A DNA stretch of 64,000 bases from Corynebacterium pelargi (GTDB taxonomy: Bacteria; Actinomycetota; Actinomycetes; Mycobacteriales; Mycobacteriaceae): the NCBI RefSeq assembly GCF_014635485.1, contig NZ_BMCX01000003.1, positions 186,001 to 250,000 of the forward strand, written 5' to 3'. The translations under genes and the position numbers were made by a program. This document shows positions 44,240-54,148 of the stretch, piece after piece. Position 1 is the first letter of the stretch. Every line of letters begins with the position of its first letter. The notes under the pieces were generated by a model that saw only the letters and a program-made list of their open reading frames with translations, had not been told where the DNA came from and made no database searches.

Positions 44240-45322
44240 CTAGCTCAGCCGCTGCGCTACTTGTTCGCACTGCTCCAAGCTTGCAGTTAAGGCCACGCGC
44301 ACGAAGCGCTCACCGGCAGGACCATAGAAAGCACCGGGAGCCACGAGGATGCCGCGCTTTGCAAACCACTGCACTGTGTCCCAGCAATCTTCATCGCGGG
44401 TGATCCACAAATACAGACCCGCCTCTGAGTGCTCGATGCGGAATCCTGCATCCACCAAAGCGCGCATTAACACCGCGCGTCGATTGGCATAGCGCAGCTT
44501 TTGGGCCTGTTCTTGGTCATCATCTTCGAGCGCTGCCACGGTGGCTGCCTGGATTGGTCCTGGCATCATCAACCCGGCGTGCTTACGTACCTCGGTAAGC
44601 TCTGCAATCAGCTCAGCATCGCCGGCGAAGAAGCCGGAGCGATAGGAGGCCAAGTTGGAGGTCTTGGAAAGGGAGTGGATGGCCAGAAGGTTGCTGTAAT
44701 CGCCGTCGCTGACCTCTGGATCCAGAATCGAGGCTGCCTGGCCTTCCCAACTCAAGCCCAGGTAGCACTCATCGGAAGCCAAGATCGCATTGTGCTTGCG
44801 GGCATATTCCACCCAGTCACGCAATTGCTCGTGGCTTGCCACTGCCCCGGTGGGGTTCGATGGCGAGTTGATAAAGATTAGGTCGACGTCTTCTGCTTCC
44901 GCTGGCGGGGTGCTGGCTCGCAGCGGGGTGGCGCCGGCGAGCAGCGCTGCTACCTCGTAGGTGGGATAGGCAACCTCTGGGATGATCACGGTGCCGCGAA
45001 CCCCAAGAAGGGAGGGCAGCAGCGCAATGGCTTCTTTGGTGCCAACCACGGGAAGCACCGCCGGGGCGGGGCTGATGCCGTAGCGGCGCGCCAAGGAATC
45101 GACGATGGCTTGGCGCAGTGCTGGCGTACCGATGGTTTGTGGGTAGCCACCGGCTGCGCCTGCTTCCGCAAGGGCGAGTTGGATGCCGGGCGCTACGTCG
45201 TCGACAGGCGAACCCACAGAAAGGTTGATTAACCCCTCTGGGTGTTGGGAGGCCTGGGCCTTCGCTGGTTCTAGAGAGTTCCAGGGGAAATCAGGCAGCG
45301 TCGAAGACGACGGTGTGCGCAC
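44240..45322 (-). CDS. dapC: Succinyldiaminopimelate transaminase (DapC)
   Basis: A 360-residue fold-type I aminotransferase with the PLP lysine in S-L-S-K-T-S-N (Lys220), the substrate-binding N-S-P-S-N-P-T-G-A near 152 and the arginine-containing F-V-R-V-A-L near the C-terminus. It converts N-succinyl-2-amino-6-ketopimelate to N-succinyl-DAP, the step between DapD and DapE. It is preceded 33 bp upstream by fdxC on the same strand, the conserved fdxC-dapC order of mycolata. Confidence 0.93.
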   Translation of the reverse strand: MRTPSSSTLPDFPWNSLEPAKAQASQHPEGLINLSVGSPVDDVAPGIQLALAEAGAAGGYPQTIGTPALRQAIVDSLARRYGISPAPAVLPVVGTKEAIALLPSLLGVRGTVIIPEVAYPTYEVAALLAGATPLRASTPPAEAEDVDLIFINSPSNPTGAVASHEQLRDWVEYARKHNAILASDECYLGLSWEGQAASILDPEVSDGDYSNLLAIHSLSKTSNLASYRSGFFAGDAELIAELTEVRKHAGLMMPGPIQAATVAALEDDDQEQAQKLRYANRRAVLMRALVDAGFRIEHSEAGLYLWITRDEDCWDTVQWFAKRGILVAPGAFYGPAGERFVRVALTASLEQCEQVAQRLS

Positions 45323-45355
45323 GGGTGGCTCCTTTGCAGCAGAAGAAAATGAGAA

Positions 45356-45673
45356 CTAGGCCTGGGGTGGCAGTTCCGCAATCATCGGGGCGTCGAAGTC
45401 TTGAGGCCCCAGCTTGGCGGCGCCACCGGGTGAGCCGAGATCATCAAAGAAAGCGGCGTTGGCGTCGTTGTAGTCGATCCACTCATCGGGAACATCGTCT
45501 TCGTAGAAGATGGCCTCGACGGGGCAAGCGGGCTCGCAAGCACCGCAGTCGACGCACTCATCGGGGTGAATGTAGAGGGAGCGCTTGCCCTCATAGATGC
45601 AATCGACGGGGCACTCTTCTACGCAAGAGCGATCCATGACATCAACGCAAGGTTGTGCGATTGTGTACGTCAT
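45356..45673 (-). CDS. fdxC: Ferredoxin FdxC, 7Fe type (3Fe-4S and 4Fe-4S)
   Basis: A 105-residue cytoplasmic electron carrier. The cysteine pattern is C-x7-C-x3-C-P-V-D-C in the first half and C-V-D-C-G-A-C-x3-C-P in the second, the bacterial 7Fe ferredoxin arrangement. The N-terminus M-T-Y-T-I-A-Q-P-C fixes ATG 45673. It is probably cotranscribed with dapC downstream. Confidence 0.95.
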   Translation of the reverse strand: MTYTIAQPCVDVMDRSCVEECPVDCIYEGKRSLYIHPDECVDCGACEPACPVEAIFYEDDVPDEWIDYNDANAAFFDDLGSPGGAAKLGPQDFDAPMIAELPPQA

Positions 45674-45725
45674 TGAAAGTACAATCTCCAAATTCCAAAC
45701 AGTTGGCTTAATCTGCCTTATTATG

Positions 45726-46121
45726 TCACTTCGCACGCAGCATAGGCCACACGCCTCCGGCTATGCCAGCAAGAAGTAATAAAATTGAGCGGATTCCGGG
45801 AACTAATACCGTATCGCCCGCACCGGCGGTGGCAAATACAAAGAGGAAGAACCCCAAAATCCACACACCAAGTGGCAAGAACTTCAGCGGGGATGCCGGC
45901 GCCCACAGCAGCGCAGTTTTGCTTAAGACCAGGTTAAATAGCAAAGCAATCACCACGGTGTACGGCACCGGCACACCACCGATCCAGGTGCCTAGGTAGA
46001 TCACCTCTAAAAAAACGGAGATCAGCGCGCCAAGCGAAAGCCAAAAAAGACCGAAAGCGGCCTCCCCTTTGCTAAAGCCTTGATGCACATAGGCGGTGCG
46101 ATCATCGCGAGGGTCTGTCAC
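45726..46121 (-). CDS. Conserved membrane protein
   Basis: A 131-residue protein with four hydrophobic helices and the N-terminal [17 protein letters not shown] 46121 has AAGGAG 6 bases upstream; an earlier GTG at 46166, directly after the mshB stop, also has a possible site and would add 15 residues. It lies between mshB and fdxC, as in relatives, with no known function. Confidence 0.75.
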   Translation of the reverse strand: MTDPRDDRTAYVHQGFSKGEAAFGLFWLSLGALISVFLEVIYLGTWIGGVPVPYTVVIALLFNLVLSKTALLWAPASPLKFLPLGVWILGFFLFVFATAGAGDTVLVPGIRSILLLLAGIAGGVWPMLRAK

Positions 46122-46166
46122 TTGCTGCTCCTTGGCGTGTTGCCTCGCGTGGTTTTGGGCTGCCAC

Positions 46167-47054
46167 TTAGAGTCCTTCCATTGGGTCATTCGACTCCAGC
46201 GGATCGGTATTGCTTCCGCCACCGAGGCGATAGTGCTCCTCACGCAGCAGAGGCTGGGCAATCAGATTGGAAAGCGCGAACACTGCGGGCACCAAGTCTG
46301 GATCGTCTACTTGGGCGATTGCCGCGTGGGGGTTGGTGGCAGAAATTGTGCCATCGGCGATCCACAACTGGGTTGCGTGGGCCTTCATGCCGTTGAGCTT
46401 GGCTGTCCAACTGCGCGGATCAAGGGTGACGGTGATATCCACGTCGTTTACGCAGGCGAGCTCTCCCGGTAAGGCTTCGCGCCAGCCATGGGGAATCTGG
46501 GTGATCGCCGCTAAACCGCGATTGAGCATCGTCCGGGAGGTAACCGCCCACAGGATGCGTGGCACCGGCACCTCTTTGGCAGCCTCGTGGGTGATGTGGT
46601 GGGCGCGCACGTGATCGGGGTGCCCGTAGCCTCCATCAGGGCCGTAGGTGATGACGAGATCGGGCTGCAAACGGCGAAAGACCTCGACGAGGGCGTCCAC
46701 CGATGCAGGGCCGGAGGAAATGAATGCACGCTCGTGTTCATTCGAAGGTGCGCCGATCATGCCGGAATCACGCCAGGTGCCGGCACCGCCGAGGAATTCC
46801 CCTTGCACCCCTAAGGCCTCCAGTGCAGCGCGCCACTCCCCGATTCGAAATCCGCCGAGCTGGTCTGCGGCATCTGCCACCAGGCCTTGCAGGGGCTCGC
46901 CGATGACCTCGCCTTCTTCACCCAGGGTGCAGGTCACCACGGTGACTTCCGCACCGCGGGCAGCGAGTTGGGCTAGCAGGCCACCAGTCCAAATGGATTC
47001 ATCATCGGGGTGGGCATGCACCGCCACCACGGTTTTTCCTAATAGGTCGCGCAT
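46167..47054 (-). CDS. mshB: Mycothiol biosynthesis deacetylase (MshB)
   Basis: A 295-residue LmbE-fold zinc deacetylase acting on GlcNAc-inositol in mycothiol synthesis. The A-H-P-D-D-E zinc motif is at residues ~13-18 and the second histidine motif H-P-D-H-V-R-A-H near 148. Its ATG overlaps the stop of lpqW (TGATG), so the two genes are translationally coupled; AAAGGA lies 5 bases upstream of this ATG, which favours it over the ATG 3 bases earlier. It fits an organism using mycothiol as its redox buffer. Confidence 0.93.
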   Translation of the reverse strand: MRDLLGKTVVAVHAHPDDESIWTGGLLAQLAARGAEVTVVTCTLGEEGEVIGEPLQGLVADAADQLGGFRIGEWRAALEALGVQGEFLGGAGTWRDSGMIGAPSNEHERAFISSGPASVDALVEVFRRLQPDLVITYGPDGGYGHPDHVRAHHITHEAAKEVPVPRILWAVTSRTMLNRGLAAITQIPHGWREALPGELACVNDVDITVTLDPRSWTAKLNGMKAHATQLWIADGTISATNPHAAIAQVDDPDLVPAVFALSNLIAQPLLREEHYRLGGGSNTDPLESNDPMEGL

Positions 47055-48586
47055 CATTGTCCTTTGTTTATGGTCCATTCGGCAAGAGAAGTGAGCCCCG
47101 CTGGCCAGCGTTCCAGGGATGGATTCGGCCCAACAATACCCCTGCCCAAAGCCTGCAGGCGCACATCTCGAACGATGACCGTATTCAGGTGCTGGGTGGC
47201 CTCAAGCTCAGCTACCGCAGCAGCAAGCTCCTCGGCCGTGGCGTTGCCCTGAATCATCCGCTCAATCATCGCCTCCACCTCTGGGACGCACATGGTGGAA
47301 AGATTCGCCGCAACCACTTCACCGTCGCAGTGATACTGGTCGCGATTCTTAGCGGGCGTCCAAGTGATCAAAGCATCCAACTCGCCGTTGGGCAGGGCAT
47401 TTTCAAAGAGATCGGTGGCATCAGAGGTTTCGATGTTGGCCGGAATATCTGCGTTGCGTAGGACGTCGACAAGCGCCCTGGTGGCAGCCAGCGCAGTTGG
47501 ATCTGAAGGATCAACCCCAATCACCAAAGGCCTACCCAAGGCTTGCAATGCTTCAGGCTGCGGCTCCTTGGGCTCAAGTGCTTGTTCTACTTCGAGTGCG
47601 GCACTTCGGCCTGTGGCCAAGCGAGCTAAGGTCGCGGGGTCGATCATGGAAGCCAAGCTCGCGCGCTGCGCAGTATCGAGCTTGGTGGTGGCTGTGACCT
47701 GCAAACGGCGATCCAACACCGTGGTACGCACCTGCGTTTCGGGGATGAGCTCCAAGGTCTCGGAAGCCACTTCCGTGGGCGTCATATCCACAAAGCTCAA
47801 TTGTCCAGATCGCAGCATTTCTGCTGCTTGAGGCAGCGAACGGACCTCGACAAACTGCAGGGTTTCAACCTGCGCCGGCTTTGCTCCCCAGAAGCGATCA
47901 TTGCGATGCAAGGTGATCACACCGCGGCTGCGATCCACGCTATGGAGAGAAAAACGCCAGCCGGAGGCAGGGATGTCTTCTCTTAATGCCTTGTCAAAGC
48001 CTGCTTCATCCTTCAGCACATGGCTTGGAAGCAGCGCAAGGAACATCGTTTGCCAATTGGCAATGGGCTGGGAGAAATCCACAAACACCGTGCGGCCGCC
48101 GTTGGCAGATCGAATATCGCTAATGGCTCGATAGCGCACCGCATCGAGGGTGCCGGGGGTATTGGCAATGCCATTGCGCAGGTATTCAAAGTCGGAGACG
48201 GTAATCGGCGTGCCATCAGACCACTGCGCTTCGGGGTCAATGTCGTAGCGAATAGTAAGCGCCACATCATCAGCCGGGGTGACCGGCTTGGCAGATTCCA
48301 AGAGGTCTTTGTTCATCTGCCCGTCCACGAAGGTGCTTGGCAGCACGAGCTGGGCGAGGGTTCGAACGAACTCCGAATCATCTGCCAAAAGATGCGGGTT
48401 CAAACCAGCGTAGATGGGGTCGATGCCCACACTCAGCCGCGGCGGCTCATCGGGAGTTTCGGTCTTGGTGGTTGCCACCGCTTTGCTTGGCTTTGCCTGT
48501 TCTACAGGAGCAGGGCCGGGATTGGCCGAACATGCAGCAAGCACCGCTGCCAGAGCGATGATGCTGGTGCGGTGCTTGATTAACAT
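47054..48586 (-). CDS. lpqW: Lipoprotein of the peptide-binding family, LpqW-like
   Basis: A 510-residue exported lipoprotein: signal peptide with lipobox L-A-A-C (Cys ~19), a Pro-rich spacer, then a family-5 solute-binding fold (W-S-D-G-T-P-I-T, V-F-V-D-F-S-Q-P). There is no adjacent permease; position between typA and mshB is that of mycobacterial lpqW, which controls lipomannan and lipoarabinomannan synthesis. It is coupled by TGATG overlap to mshB. The LpqW assignment rests on synteny and fold and not on specific residues. Confidence 0.83.
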   Translation of the reverse strand: MLIKHRTSIIALAAVLAACSANPGPAPVEQAKPSKAVATTKTETPDEPPRLSVGIDPIYAGLNPHLLADDSEFVRTLAQLVLPSTFVDGQMNKDLLESAKPVTPADDVALTIRYDIDPEAQWSDGTPITVSDFEYLRNGIANTPGTLDAVRYRAISDIRSANGGRTVFVDFSQPIANWQTMFLALLPSHVLKDEAGFDKALREDIPASGWRFSLHSVDRSRGVITLHRNDRFWGAKPAQVETLQFVEVRSLPQAAEMLRSGQLSFVDMTPTEVASETLELIPETQVRTTVLDRRLQVTATTKLDTAQRASLASMIDPATLARLATGRSAALEVEQALEPKEPQPEALQALGRPLVIGVDPSDPTALAATRALVDVLRNADIPANIETSDATDLFENALPNGELDALITWTPAKNRDQYHCDGEVVAANLSTMCVPEVEAMIERMIQGNATAEELAAAVAELEATQHLNTVIVRDVRLQALGRGIVGPNPSLERWPAGLTSLAEWTINKGQ

Positions 48587-48665
48587 GAATGTAGATTTTA
48601 GCGCAGGTTGCAGCTCAAAACCCTTGGGCTCTGAGCAGCACCAACGCCCCTACTCATTGCGCGGC

Positions 48666-50576
48666 TTACTTATTGCGCGCCTTCTCGCGGGAACGAGCGC
48701 GAGCACGCTCGGTGGCGTTCAGGATGACCTTGCGCACGCGAAGCGTCTCTGGGGTTACTTCCACGCACTCGTCTTGACCACAGAACTCCATGGCCTCATC
48801 CAGCGAGAGTGAACGTGCCTTTGCCAGGGTGACGGTGGCATCTGCGGTAGCAGAGCGCATGTTGGTGAGCTTCTTTTCGCGAGTGATGTTGATGTCCATA
48901 TCCTCATCGCGATTATTCGCACCCACGACCATGCCCTCATAGGCTTCGGTGCCTGGCTCCACAAAGAAGGAGCCGCGGTCTGCAAGCTGCATGAGTGCAT
49001 AGGCGGTGATCTGACCGGAACGGTCGGCCACCAAAGAGCCCGTGGCGCGATCCTTGATCTCGCCGGCCCAAGGCTCGAGGCCTTCGGAGTAGTGGTTGGC
49101 AATACCGGTACCGCGAGTCTCAGTCATGAAGGTGGTGCGGAAGCCGATGAGGCCGCGGGCAGGAACCTTGAATTCCATGCGAACCCAGTCATCGGAAATA
49201 TTGTCCATCGCCACCATCTGGCCCTTACGAGAAGCCATCAACTGGGTTACTGCACCCTGGTACTCGCTGGGCACGTCGATCACCATGTGCTCATAAGGCT
49301 CGTAGAGCTTGCCGTCGATTTCTTGGGTCACCACCTGTGGTTTACCCACGGTGAGCTCGAAGCCTTCTCGACGCATCGTCTCCACCAGCACCGACAGGGC
49401 CATCTCGCCGCGGCCTTGTACTTCCCAGGCGTCGGGGCGCTCCGTCGGCAGCACGCGCAGCGAGACGTTACCGATGAGCTCTTGGTCCAGACGGGCCTTC
49501 ACCATGCGGGCGGTGAGCTTATCGCCGCCACCACGGCCAGCCAGCGGCGAGGTGTTCACGCCGATGGTCATCGAAATAGCAGGCTCGTCGACGGTGATGC
49601 GTGGCAGTGGGTTCGGGTGCTCGGGATCTGCGAGGGTATCGCCAATCATCACATTGTCGATGCCCGAAATAGCGGCAATATCACCGGCAACTACCTCATC
49701 CGCAGGCACGCGGGTCACGCCGACGGTGCGCAGCAGCTCTGCGATCTTGGCGGTCTTGGTGTGCTGGTTGCCTTCTTCGTCATAGTGAATCCAGGCAACC
49801 TGCTGGCCTTTCTTCACACTGCCGGAGTGCACGCGAATCAGACCAATACGACCCAGGAAGGAAGAGGAGTCCAAGTTGGTAACGTGCGCCTGCAGGGGTC
49901 CATCGATATCGGCGGTGGGCTCGGGCATGACCTCGTAGATCACGTCGAACAGCGCCTGGAGATCTTCAGCCTCGGGCACATTGCCATTGCCGGGGTTTTC
50001 GGTCGAGGCCTTGCCCTCACGGCCGGAGGCATAAAGCACCGGCAGATCGAGCAGGTTCTCAGCGGCTGCAGCAGCTTCTGGATCGTCAATGGCGCTTGCC
50101 AGTTCCAGCAGCAGATCGTGGGCTTCTTCTACCACCTCGTCGATACGAGCGTCCGGGCGGTCGGTCTTGTTTACCAAGATGATCACCGGCATCTTCGCGG
50201 CGAGAGCCTTACCAAGCACGAAGCGGGTCTGCGGCAGCGGACCTTCGGATGCGTCGATCAACAGCACCACGCCATCAACCATGGACAAAGCGCGTTCAAC
50301 CTCGCCACCGAAATCGGCGTGGCCGGGGGTGTCGATCACGTTGATCACAAGGTCGTTGCCGTCTTTGCCTGCGCCCTGGCGTCGAATAGCCGTGTTCTTG
50401 GCCAGGATGGTGATGCCCTTTTCTTTTTCCAGATCTCCGGAGTCCATCACACGATCAACGACTTCTGCGTGGGCGTCAAACGCCCCTGATTGACGCAGCA
50501 TTGCGTCGACAAGCGTGGTTTTGCCGTGGTCAACGTGTGCGACGATGGCAACATTGCGGAATTCTGGACGGGTCAA
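48666..50576 (-). CDS. typA: Ribosome-associated GTPase TypA/BipA
   Basis: A 636-residue translational GTPase with A-H-V-D-H-G-K-T-T (residues ~13-21), D-T-P-G-H-A-D-F and N-K-T-D motifs, two beta-barrels and the TypA C-terminal domain with the R-G-L-I-G-F-R strand. TTG 50576 (L-T-R-P-E-F-R-N-V-A) is the family start, with AGGAG 7 bases upstream; the longer upstream reading is not conserved. It helps 50S assembly or translation under stress. Confidence 0.94.
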   Translation of the reverse strand: MTRPEFRNVAIVAHVDHGKTTLVDAMLRQSGAFDAHAEVVDRVMDSGDLEKEKGITILAKNTAIRRQGAGKDGNDLVINVIDTPGHADFGGEVERALSMVDGVVLLIDASEGPLPQTRFVLGKALAAKMPVIILVNKTDRPDARIDEVVEEAHDLLLELASAIDDPEAAAAAENLLDLPVLYASGREGKASTENPGNGNVPEAEDLQALFDVIYEVMPEPTADIDGPLQAHVTNLDSSSFLGRIGLIRVHSGSVKKGQQVAWIHYDEEGNQHTKTAKIAELLRTVGVTRVPADEVVAGDIAAISGIDNVMIGDTLADPEHPNPLPRITVDEPAISMTIGVNTSPLAGRGGGDKLTARMVKARLDQELIGNVSLRVLPTERPDAWEVQGRGEMALSVLVETMRREGFELTVGKPQVVTQEIDGKLYEPYEHMVIDVPSEYQGAVTQLMASRKGQMVAMDNISDDWVRMEFKVPARGLIGFRTTFMTETRGTGIANHYSEGLEPWAGEIKDRATGSLVADRSGQITAYALMQLADRGSFFVEPGTEAYEGMVVGANNRDEDMDINITREKKLTNMRSATADATVTLAKARSLSLDEAMEFCGQDECVEVTPETLRVRKVILNATERARARSREKARNK

Positions 50577-51100
50577 AGGAGATCTCCTGGGGTATAGCTG
50601 CTGCACCCGATGGATCGTGGGCGCAGGTGTACAGCGTTTCAACAGTACTGCACCGTGGGTACAAGTGCACCTTTTCGCACTTTTTCTTAGCCCTAAAGGC
50701 TCGCTTCTCCCAGGGCGGTGATGCTGCTGGTCGCGCGGCGTGACATTGGGTGGCGCAGTTTTACAAGGCCACATTCCTCCAGGAACAAGCCTCCAGCATT
50801 GACCGATTGCGCTTTTCTACCAAAAAGTATCTGCAGCGCCTCATGGTGCTTGGCATCGTAATTCTTTCGCTGCTAAGCTGCTCAAAAAGTAACGAATTGA
50901 TAACAAAGCTGTGATTTTCCTGGTAGTGGCGTTTTTCGCGCGAACAGCGAAGATAGCAGCCCTCCCCGTCTTGACATGCGCAAACACGGGGCTATTGTTA
51001 CTTGAGTACGCTTGTGTGACTAATGAGTTGGAGACACGCCGAGAAAATTCTCAAAATCTCCTGTCAATACTCACACCCTGACTTCTAGGAAAGGCACGCC
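50577..51100. other. Intergenic region between typA and a secreted-protein gene
   Basis: 524 bp, no gene. It must hold the divergent promoters of typA and the secreted protein. The palindrome GGAGATCTCC lies at 50579-50588 over the typA ribosome binding site. The middle (50800-50920) is A/T-richer with runs such as AACGAATTGATAACAAAG. AGGAAAGG before 51101 is the ribosome binding site of the downstream GTG. No structured RNA was recognised. Confidence 0.4.
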
Positions 51101-51769
51101 GTGACCCTTCTTTCCCGAAAGGCGATTGCTGCCGCCGCTATGGCCTTGGGCCTGTGCTTCGGCTCAACTCCGGCCGTTCAAGCTGCCCCCTTGTTCCCTG
51201 TTGAAGATCTCGGCCTTCCACTCGATCATCTGGGTCGGCCTAACCAAGAAGTGCTCAACGCAGCAAAAGACTTCGCCCAAAAGCTCCCCGAGCAACAGCG
51301 CGAACAGCTCCTTGCTGCCATCCGCTTCTATGAAGGCCCCAGCAAGTCGAACACCCTCCTGCCCGATAACGCACCGGTATTTACCCAGTTTTTCTGGCCC
51401 GTCGTTGCCGGTAAATGCATCGACGGCAAGTTCGACTCCACCGGAACCGCCATCGCCGTGGCAGGTCCTGCACCCATCCCCGCCCCCAAGCCGGGCGTAG
51501 GCGAGGCCACCTTCGTGTTCACTGCCTTGGGCACCCGCCCGCTGGCAGGCGAGCAGAACATGAACGTGCACTGGTTTAATATCGACACCCTCCAAGGTGG
51601 CACCACCAAGCTTGGAGATCACGGCATTAACCCCCAAGGCCCTTCGACTGTTTCCGGCAAAGCCGAAACGGGACGCGGCCGCGTGGTTGCCTTGCTTGAA
51701 GGCACCGTGGGCACCCAAGACGGCCCTTGCAACTACTTCCCCACCACGGCAGCGTTTGTGGTGATGTAA
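51101..51769 (+). CDS. Secreted protein of unknown function, conserved in mycolata
   Basis: A 222-residue protein with a signal peptide (basic L-S-R-K, hydrophobic A-A-A-A-M-A-L-G-L-C-F, cleavage near A-V-Q-A-A-P at ~29). The mature part carries two cysteines (F-F-W-P-V-V-A-G-K-C and G-P-C-N-Y-F) likely forming one disulfide. GTG start with AGGAAAGG upstream. The next gene's ATG follows the TAA directly, so the pair is one operon. The fold resembles small envelope proteins of Corynebacteriales; role unknown. Confidence 0.8.
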   Translation: MTLLSRKAIAAAAMALGLCFGSTPAVQAAPLFPVEDLGLPLDHLGRPNQEVLNAAKDFAQKLPEQQREQLLAAIRFYEGPSKSNTLLPDNAPVFTQFFWPVVAGKCIDGKFDSTGTAIAVAGPAPIPAPKPGVGEATFVFTALGTRPLAGEQNMNVHWFNIDTLQGGTTKLGDHGINPQGPSTVSGKAETGRGRVVALLEGTVGTQDGPCNYFPTTAAFVVM

Positions 51770-52306
51770 ATGGTGGATCTGCACCCGGTAAAAAGCGAGT
51801 CCTTCGATACGACTGCGTCTTTAAACACCGATCCCAAAGGTTTTTTGCGTCAGGTTGATACCTTCAAGGAAACCGAGTTTGGGCTCTACATGGCTAGAGG
51901 TGCAGATCACCCACGCTTCGGCTACCTAGAATCCTGGCTTCTGCCAGACCTGGGTTTGCGCGCAAATATCTTCCACTTCCGCGATGGCGTGGACGCGCGC
52001 ATGGACTTCTACTTCGATATCGCCGATATTTCTAAATCGGAAGGCGTCTGGCACACCCGCGATCTTTATGTGGATCTTGTGAGCGTCTGCGGCGAGCCGG
52101 TCAAGGTGATGGACATCGATGAATTGGCCGCCGCCACCAGCGAAGGCCTCATCACCGCCGAAGAAGCTGAGCGGGCCATCGACGCCACGCTTGCAGCCGT
52201 AGAAGGCATTACTCGCCACAGCGATGATCCCATGGCCTGGCTGGCCTCCATGGGCATAAGCCTGGACTGGGCAGAGCACGTCGATCTGATGCCTGCTGGT
52301 TCCTAA
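51770..52306 (+). CDS. DUF402 (FomD-like) protein
   Basis: A 178-residue soluble protein with DUF402 elements: an N-terminal segment, D-F-Y-F-D-I-A-D near residue 81 and D-L-Y-V-D-L-V near 100, both with acidic clusters that bind metal in FomD-type nucleotide hydrolases. The ATG directly follows the TAA of the secreted-protein gene. It is predicted to hydrolyse a nucleotide or phosphonate-nucleotide adduct, but the natural substrate is unknown. Confidence 0.82.
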   Translation: MVDLHPVKSESFDTTASLNTDPKGFLRQVDTFKETEFGLYMARGADHPRFGYLESWLLPDLGLRANIFHFRDGVDARMDFYFDIADISKSEGVWHTRDLYVDLVSVCGEPVKVMDIDELAAATSEGLITAEEAERAIDATLAAVEGITRHSDDPMAWLASMGISLDWAEHVDLMPAGS

Positions 52307-52397
52307 AGAACCTGGTTCTTCGGATCGACGCCGAATCTTCCCAAGGGCTGCGCAACGCAGCTTGAATATCCTTAAGAAAAGCTCAGGTGGCCAGACA

Positions 52398-52432
52398 TAC
52401 AAGGGGCGCAACATGCTGTTGCGCCCCTTGTA
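52398..52432. terminator. Perfect 16-bp hairpin between convergent genes
   Basis: TACAAGGGGCGCAACA (52398-52413) pairs perfectly with TGTTGCGCCCCTTGTA (52417-52432), loop TGC. No long T-run follows, but its place between convergent transcription units suggests a terminator or mRNA 3' end. Confidence 0.65.
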
Positions 52433-52483
52433 TTCGTGCTAATACCCAAGCGAGTTTTCGCTCTTGGTTTTTCCGCTCTTGGT

Positions 52484-54148
52484 TTAGAGCAGCCCCAGGC
52501 CTGGCACGGAGTTGATCAGATCCCTGGTGTATTCCTGCTGTGGATCAGCAAAGATCTGATCGGTGGTGCCGCGTTCTACCAAACGACCCTGCTCCATCAC
52601 CACGACCTCGTCTGCGGTTTGACGCACCACGGCCAGGTCGTGGGTGATAAACAGATAGCTCAAGTGGAGTTCTTCTTGTAGCTCCGTGAGCAACTGCAGG
52701 ATCTGGTGCTGCACCAACACATCGAGTGCCGATACTGCCTCGTCGAGCACCACCACTTCCGGGTTCAGTGCCAGGGCTCTAGCCACCGCGATGCGCTGGC
52801 GCTGGCCACCAGAAAGTTCGTTGGGATACCTGCGCATGGCAGAACGAGGCATCGCCACCATATCCAGCAGCTCGGCTACGCGCTGCTCGCGCTCTTTGCG
52901 ATTACCCACCTTGTGCACCACCAATGGCTCTTCGATGCAGCGATAAATCGAATACATCGGATCCAAAGAGCCATAGGGGTTTTGGAAGACCACCTGCAGC
53001 TTGCGGCGCATATCAAAGGTTTCTTTGCTGCTGAGCTTGGTAATGTCCTTGCCCTTATACAGCACCCGACCGCTGGTTGGCTCCAGCAGTTTCAGGATCA
53101 TATTGGCAACGGTCGATTTACCCGAACCGGATTCACCCACGATTGCCAGCGTGGTGCCTTCGCGCAGCCCGAAGGTCACGTCATCGACGGCACGCAGTTG
53201 CTTCTTAGCACCTCGGGCGCCTCGCACATCGAATACCTTGGTCAGGTTCTCAACTTTGATCACGTCTTCTGCTTCGACGTCGTGCTCAGCCACCAGCACT
53301 TCTTCTGCTTGCACACCTGCGGCCTTGGCCGATTGGATGCGTGAAGAAGCAAGCGAGGGGGCGGCACTGACCAGGCGTTGGGTGTAGGGGTGCTGGGGAT
53401 CGCGCAGGATCTCAAGCGAAGGCCCAGATTCCACGATGCGGCCGCGGTGCATCACCACGAGATGTTCGGCGCGCTCTGCGGCAAGACCGAGGTCGTGGGT
53501 AATAAAGAGCACTGCTGTGCCGAGGTCTTTGGTTAAGGTGCCGAGGTGATCCAGGATCCGCTTCTGCACCGTCACATCGAGGGCCGAGGTGGGTTCATCA
53601 GCAATGAGCAAACGCGGCCGAGCGGCAAGGCCCATACCGATCAAGGCGCGCTGGCGCATACCGCCGGAGAATTCGTGCGGATACTGCTTTGCGCGACGTT
53701 CTGCGTCGGGAAGCCCGGCCTCTTCAAGCAATTGCGTTACCGCAGCATCCATTTCGGAGGCTTTGACTACGTTATTTGCCTTCAGCGCCTCTTTGATTTG
53801 AGTGCCGATTCTCCACACCGGGTTGAGGTTGCTCATTGGGTCTTGAGGCACAAGGCCAATCATGGACCCGCGATATTCCTGCATCTCCTTATCGTTGAGC
53901 CCGGTGATGTCCTTGCCCTCAAAGGTGATCCGCCCCTTGGTCACTTTGCCGGTTCCAGGCAGCAGACCAATGATCGCCATGGCGGTGGTGGATTTACCGG
54001 AACCAGATTCACCCACAATCGCCACGGATTGACCAGGGTAAATCTTCAGATTCGCACCACGTACCGCCTCGACGGTGCCGGTGGAGGACTCGAAGGCGAT
54101 GTGGAGATCTTCGAGCTCAAGTAGTGGAGTAGGTTGCTGCGTATTCAT
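52484..54148 (-). CDS. Peptide-type ABC importer ATPase, fused DppD-DppF
   Basis: A 554-residue protein with two full ATPase domains. Domain 1: Walker A G-E-S-G-S-G-K-S-T near 47 and signature F-S-G-G-M-R-Q. Domain 2: a second G-E-S-G-S-G-K-S-T near 340 and signature L-S-G-G-Q-R-Q. It energises import through the two permeases encoded just upstream and overlapping or adjoining it. Separate dppD and dppF genes are common elsewhere; fusion is frequent in corynebacteria. It is the last gene of the operon. Confidence 0.92.
   Translation of the reverse strand: MNTQQPTPLLELEDLHIAFESSTGTVEAVRGANLKIYPGQSVAIVGESGSGKSTTAMAIIGLLPGTGKVTKGRITFEGKDITGLNDKEMQEYRGSMIGLVPQDPMSNLNPVWRIGTQIKEALKANNVVKASEMDAAVTQLLEEAGLPDAERRAKQYPHEFSGGMRQRALIGMGLAARPRLLIADEPTSALDVTVQKRILDHLGTLTKDLGTAVLFITHDLGLAAERAEHLVVMHRGRIVESGPSLEILRDPQHPYTQRLVSAAPSLASSRIQSAKAAGVQAEEVLVAEHDVEAEDVIKVENLTKVFDVRGARGAKKQLRAVDDVTFGLREGTTLAIVGESGSGKSTVANMILKLLEPTSGRVLYKGKDITKLSSKETFDMRRKLQVVFQNPYGSLDPMYSIYRCIEEPLVVHKVGNRKEREQRVAELLDMVAMPRSAMRRYPNELSGGQRQRIAVARALALNPEVVVLDEAVSALDVLVQHQILQLLTELQEELHLSYLFITHDLAVVRQTADEVVVMEQGRLVERGTTDQIFADPQQEYTRDLINSVPGLGLL

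Noticed and set aside
49092..50489. A 465-codon open frame antisense to typA, and similar ones opposite glgC and the AAT permease
   Set aside because: All coincide with strong genes and show His/Gly/Val-rich shadow translations without recognisable domains.
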